A stretch of 8,859 nucleotides of DNA from Rhodoferax sp. OV413 (GTDB lineage Bacteria > Pseudomonadota > Gammaproteobacteria > Burkholderiales > Burkholderiaceae_C). Each line of letters opens with the position of its first letter. Within the stretch, counting starts at the first letter, position 1. The notes beneath the pieces were generated by a model, which made no database searches, was not told where the DNA came from, and worked only from the letters and a program-made list of their open reading frames with translations. The translations under genes were made by a program, and so were the position numbers. Where the stretch lies: the NCBI GenBank assembly GCA_945861195.1, contig CAMATS010000068.1:1-8859 (forward strand). Direction: 5' to 3'. Shown here in pieces: positions 6,282 through 8,859 of the stretch.

Positions 6282-6374
6282 ACTCAAGGGCTTTGCGGAA
6301 CCGAGGCGGCCCAGTGTTCGCCTGCTGCCGCACCTGCCGTCAAACAGCGGCCTATTCACACTCAACTCTCTCTT
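6282..6374 (+). other. earP-efp intergenic leader
   Basis: This 93-nt gap separates earP from efp. I see no convincing sigma70 promoter pair. A GCCGC block at 6327-6331 can pair either with GCGGC at 6306-6310 or with GCGGC at 6347-6351, giving two mutually exclusive 5-bp GC stems. The last 14 nt before the efp ATG are a C/T-rich tract (CTCAACTCTCTCTT) with no purine-rich Shine-Dalgarno sequence. No T-run follows the stems, so this is not an intrinsic terminator. Confidence 0.35.
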
Positions 6375-6929
6375 ATGAAAATTGCTCAAGAAATTCGCGC
6401 TGGCAACGTCATCATGCATGGCAAAGACCCGATGGTGGTTCTGAAGACCGAATACAGCCGAGGCGGGCGTAACTCGGCCACCGTGCGCATGAAACTCAAG
6501 AGCCTGCTGAACAACTTTGGCACCGAAGTGGTGTTCAAGGCCGACGACAAAATGGACCAAATCGTGCTGGACAAAAAAGAGTGCACTTATTCCTACTTTG
6601 CCGAACCCATGTATGTTTGCATGGACACCGAGTACAACCAGTACGAGGTTGAAGCAGAAAACATGGGTGATTCGCTGAGCTATCTGGAAGACGGCATGTC
6701 GCTTGAGGTGGTGTTTTATGACGGCAAGGCGATTTCCGTGGAAATGCCAACCAGTGTGGTACGCGAGATCACCTGGACCGAGCCGGCGGTCAAGGGCGAC
6801 ACCTCGGGCAAGGTGCTCAAGCCAGCAAAAATCTCCACCGGTTTCGAAATCGGGGTGCCGATCTTTGTGGCCCAGGGAGACAAGGTAGAGATAGATACGC
6901 GCACCGGCGAGTACCGCAAACGGGTGTAG
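6375..6929 (+). CDS. efp: Translation elongation factor P
   Basis: EF-P (184 residues) binds the ribosome between the P and E sites and restores peptide bond formation at stretches of consecutive prolines. The KOW-like N-terminal domain (about 1-63) carries the acceptor loop YSRGGRNSA (27-35), with Arg at position 32. That is the residue rhamnosylated by EarP, rather than the Lys used in the EpmA/EpmB type, which agrees with the earP gene just upstream. Two OB-fold domains follow (about 66-126 and 130-184). The C-terminal family signature is visible as STGFEIGVPIFV...GDKVEIDTRTGEYRKR. Length is normal. The ATG at 6375 gives the canonical MKIAQEIRAGN start despite lacking a Shine-Dalgarno sequence. 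The TAG stop lies 3 nt from the stop of the convergent transporter gene. Confidence 0.98.
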   Translation: MKIAQEIRAGNVIMHGKDPMVVLKTEYSRGGRNSATVRMKLKSLLNNFGTEVVFKADDKMDQIVLDKKECTYSYFAEPMYVCMDTEYNQYEVEAENMGDSLSYLEDGMSLEVVFYDGKAISVEMPTSVVREITWTEPAVKGDTSGKVLKPAKISTGFEIGVPIFVAQGDKVEIDTRTGEYRKRV

Positions 6930-6947
6930 GCTTCAATCTCCGGTACT
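6910..6947. repeat. Inverted repeat spanning the convergent efp and transporter stop codons
   Basis: AGTACCG (6910-6916) and CGGTACT (6941-6947) form a perfect 7-bp inverted repeat with a 24-nt spacer that contains both facing stop codons. Being symmetric, it could form a hairpin in either transcript, but no T-run follows on either strand and the loop is long. It is a candidate transcript-end structure at best. Confidence 0.25.
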
Positions 6948-8147
6948 GCGACGCTCGGCAAGCGCAGGGGGCTTCGTGTGGGCAGCCGGTCGCAGCAGCC
7001 AAGCCGGCCTGGCCCCTGCACCCACGGCCAGGCCCACCGACCAAAAAACCACAGACACGCCGACCACGGCGCCCACCGTGCCAAAAAGCAGGGGCATCAG
7101 CACGCTGGACGCATTGATCGCCATCAAGCGCAGGCCCAAAGCTTCGCCCTGCCGGTGCTCAGGGGTGATTTGGTGCAGCGTGCTCATGATCATGGGCTGC
7201 ACTGAACCCAGAGCCAGGCCGAGCACCACCGAGCAGACCCCCATACCCAGGGGCGTGTGCATGGCCGGATAGACAGCAAACACCAGGGCAGTGACAAGCA
7301 TTGCGCCAGAAACCACCACATGCTCGCGCAAGCGGGCTGCAAATACCGGCATGACCAGGCGGACCAGCGCTGCGGCAACGGCAAATGAGCCCAAAATGGT
7401 CCCGATCACCGAGGCGCTGAAGCCGCGCTCATGCCCGATCACTGGCACCACAAAGGTGTGGACGTCCCAGCAAGACGAGAGGCACCAGTTGACCAGTATC
7501 AAACGGCGCATGGGGACTTCTTTCATCAAGTCCCAGGCCCTGCCGGCTTGTGCCAGTCGTGGCGCGCCGGACGCCGGGTTTTGACCAACAGAGTGCACCA
7601 GTAGCCAGGACCCCAGGGGCAACAGCGCCAGCAACAAAAAAGCTGCCTGGTAGCCCTGGGTATCGCCTGGCGCCGTGCCGGCATAGTCAATCAATAAGCC
7701 GGCGCTAAACGGGCCCACGAAATTTGATGCCGCCGGCCCGATGGAGAGCCAACTGAACACTTTTTTGAGTTCGGTCGCCCCCTCGGCAGCGCGCCCAACA
7801 TGGCGCTGTAAAGCAATCGAGGCTGCGCCAGTGGCGCCACCCGTCAGGAGTGCACTCAGACAGAGCAATGGAAAAACCGGGAACACCACCACCAGCCCAA
7901 CGCCAATAACCGAGACCACAACCGCCCAGCCAACCGGGCGTCTGAGCCCGTGGCGATCAGCAAACCGACCGGCAGGCAACGCCAGAAACACCTGGGTCAA
8001 GGAAAAAAGCGCCAGCAAAATACCGACCGCCAGCGGGCTGAAGCCCTGGCGCAAAGCCAGCAAGGGCGCTGCCATTCGGAGGCCGGCCATGCAGGCATGC
8101 AAACAGACATGGCCAGCCACCAGGCGGGCCAAGAGCTCAGGCCGCAT
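6933..8147 (-). CDS. Major facilitator superfamily transporter
   Basis: This encodes a 404-residue inner-membrane protein with about 12 hydrophobic helices in two halves joined by a polar loop near 187-212. The MFS loop 2-3 signature is clear as GRFADRHGLRR (60-70). Many charged residues are in cytoplasmic loops, and the C-terminal tail (387-404) is polar. MFS proteins move small solutes by uniport or proton-coupled transport; the pattern does not let me name a substrate, and a drug- or metabolite-efflux role is only a guess. The start is ATG at 8145-8147, with AGGAG 4 nt upstream (8152-8156); a TTG at 8160-8162 would add five residues but overlies the end of rmuC. The start overlaps the rmuC reading frame by 11 nt, so it is probably cotranscribed and coupled with rmuC. 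Confidence 0.93.
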   Translation of the reverse strand: MRPELLARLVAGHVCLHACMAGLRMAAPLLALRQGFSPLAVGILLALFSLTQVFLALPAGRFADRHGLRRPVGWAVVVSVIGVGLVVVFPVFPLLCLSALLTGGATGAASIALQRHVGRAAEGATELKKVFSWLSIGPAASNFVGPFSAGLLIDYAGTAPGDTQGYQAAFLLLALLPLGSWLLVHSVGQNPASGAPRLAQAGRAWDLMKEVPMRRLILVNWCLSSCWDVHTFVVPVIGHERGFSASVIGTILGSFAVAAALVRLVMPVFAARLREHVVVSGAMLVTALVFAVYPAMHTPLGMGVCSVVLGLALGSVQPMIMSTLHQITPEHRQGEALGLRLMAINASSVLMPLLFGTVGAVVGVSVVFWSVGLAVGAGARPAWLLRPAAHTKPPALAERRSTGD

Positions 8148-8859
8148 CGGGCTCCTGATCAAAGTCCTGGTCGGCCGGTATCAAAACCTGCGCCTGCAAG
8201 TCAGGCAAAGCCTCAACTTTCTTCAAGGCTCGTCCCATGGCCCGGCTTCGGGTTTCGGCACCATCGATGGTTTTAAGCACCGTTTCGGTTTGGGACTTGA
8301 CCTTGGCCAGTACATCGCCAAACTTGCCAAATTCGGTCTTGACCGCCCCCAGCACCTGCCATACCTCGCTGGAGCGTTTCTCCAGCGCCAATGTGCGGAA
8401 ACCCATCTGCAGCGAGCTGAGCATGGCCAGCAACGTGGTGGGGCCGGCCAAGGTGATGCGGTGGTCGCGCTGCAGGCTTTCCATCAGGCCGGGGCGGCGC
8501 AGCACCTCGGCGTACAGGCCCTCGGTTGGCAAAAACAGAATCGCAAAATCGGTGGTGTGGGGTGGCTCTATATATTTATCGGCAATGGAGCGCGCTTCCA
8601 GCCTGATGCGCGACTCCAGCGCCCTACCCGCCACCTCGACCCCCAGCGCGTCAGCGCGGCCCTGGGCATCCAGGAGCCGTTCATAGTCTTCATTCGGGAA
8701 CTTGGCATCTATTGGCAGCCACAGGGGTTGGCCCTGCTCTGATTTGCCAGGAAGCTTGATGGCGAAGTCAACCATATTCTTGCTGCCGGGCCGGGTCGCC
8801 ACCTGCGCCGCGTATTGGTCCACCACAAACACCTGCTCCAGCAGCCCGGCCAGCTGGGC
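8137..8859 (-). CDS. rmuC: RmuC-family DNA recombination protein (C-terminal part, cut by the window edge)
   Basis: The last 240 residues of an RmuC protein are present; the reading frame runs open to the window edge, so the true start lies beyond 8859. The visible part begins AQLAGLLEQVFVVDQYA, matching the start of the conserved RmuC domain. It contains VDFAIKLPG, then LPIDAKFPNEDYERLL, whose Asp-x-Lys fits the proposed PD-(D/E)xK nuclease-like core. FAILFLPTEGLYAEVLRRPGL and GPTTLLAMLSSLQMGFRTLALEK are family hallmarks. The N-terminal membrane anchor and coiled coil expected in RmuC would be off the edge. RmuC limits inversions at short inverted repeats in E. coli; its biochemical activity is not settled. 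The GTG at 8830-8832 is an internal Val, not the start. Confidence 0.94.
   Translation of the reverse strand, partial: AQLAGLLEQVFVVDQYAAQVATRPGSKNMVDFAIKLPGKSEQGQPLWLPIDAKFPNEDYERLLDAQGRADALGVEVAGRALESRIRLEARSIADKYIEPPHTTDFAILFLPTEGLYAEVLRRPGLMESLQRDHRITLAGPTTLLAMLSSLQMGFRTLALEKRSSEVWQVLGAVKTEFGKFGDVLAKVKSQTETVLKTIDGAETRSRAMGRALKKVEALPDLQAQVLIPADQDFDQEPDAA
8152..8156 (-). promoter_or_regulatory. Ribosome binding site of the MFS transporter, inside rmuC
   Basis: The minus strand reads AGGAG, 4 nt before the ATG at 8145-8147. It lies within the last codons of rmuC and favours this ATG over the TTG at 8160-8162. Confidence 0.75.

Noticed and set aside
6270..6297. AAAGCC/GGCTTT inverted repeat at the earP stop as an intrinsic terminator
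   Set aside because: The stem is 6 bp with a 12-nt loop and no T-run follows, so it is unlikely to terminate transcription; earP and efp may be cotranscribed.
7741..8742. 333-codon plus-strand frame antisense to the MFS transporter and rmuC
   Set aside because: The translation is rich in Arg, Ala, Gln and Pro with no domain; both minus-strand genes have clear family signatures.
1..8859. Mobile element, defence system, CRISPR array or novel gene cassette
   Set aside because: No transposase, integrase, direct-repeat array, att-like duplication or unassigned gene was seen; every sizeable stretch is a recognisable core gene or its shadow.

Overview
This window looks like a stretch of ordinary core chromosome from a GC-rich betaproteobacterium, most likely order Burkholderiales and possibly Comamonadaceae-like. 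That placement rests on the character of the proteins, the uvrC-pgsA pair, and an EarP-type EF-P modification system next to efp. I see no insertion sequence, phage gene, CRISPR array, toxin-antitoxin pair or defence island. I found no previously undescribed system; the interesting points are local and small.

Layout, left to right. Positions 1-18 hold nothing recognisable. A tRNA-Val(TAC) with an encoded CCA end lies on the minus strand (19-94). Only 15 nt upstream of it, on the same strand, is a 90-residue HU-family nucleoid protein gene (110-382). A 168-nt gap (383-550) carries a weak terminator-like element and should hold the hupB promoter. Next comes a minus-strand gene run, transcribed right to left: uvrC (5156-3159), pgsA (3113-2547), a ten-helix EamA/DMT transporter (2550-1633) and a tartrate/D-malate dehydrogenase (1636-551). 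The last two junctions are 4-nt stop/start overlaps (TTGA and ATGA), so a repair-lipid housekeeping pair appears to be translationally continuous with a transporter-dehydrogenase pair.

A gap of only 27 nt separates the uvrC start from the divergent plus-strand gene earP (5184-6281), followed 93 nt later by efp (6375-6929). EarP is the arginine rhamnosyltransferase that modifies EF-P, and this EF-P has the acceptor Arg at position 32, so writer and substrate are adjacent. EF-P relieves ribosome stalling at polyproline.

The right end is again minus strand: rmuC (8137 to beyond the window edge) overlaps by 11 nt with a 12-helix major facilitator superfamily transporter (6933-8147). That transporter's stop codon faces the efp stop codon across 3 nt.

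The most notable sequence-level oddity is in HU. The proline at the tip of the DNA-binding beta arm (residue 63), which intercalates into DNA in HU/IHF proteins, is leucine here. Other points worth a look are the 12-nt interrupted palindrome, resembling a DnaA box, in the uvrC/earP gap, and the efp leader, which lacks a Shine-Dalgarno sequence. The large open frames antisense to uvrC, the dehydrogenase and rmuC are composition shadows and were left out.
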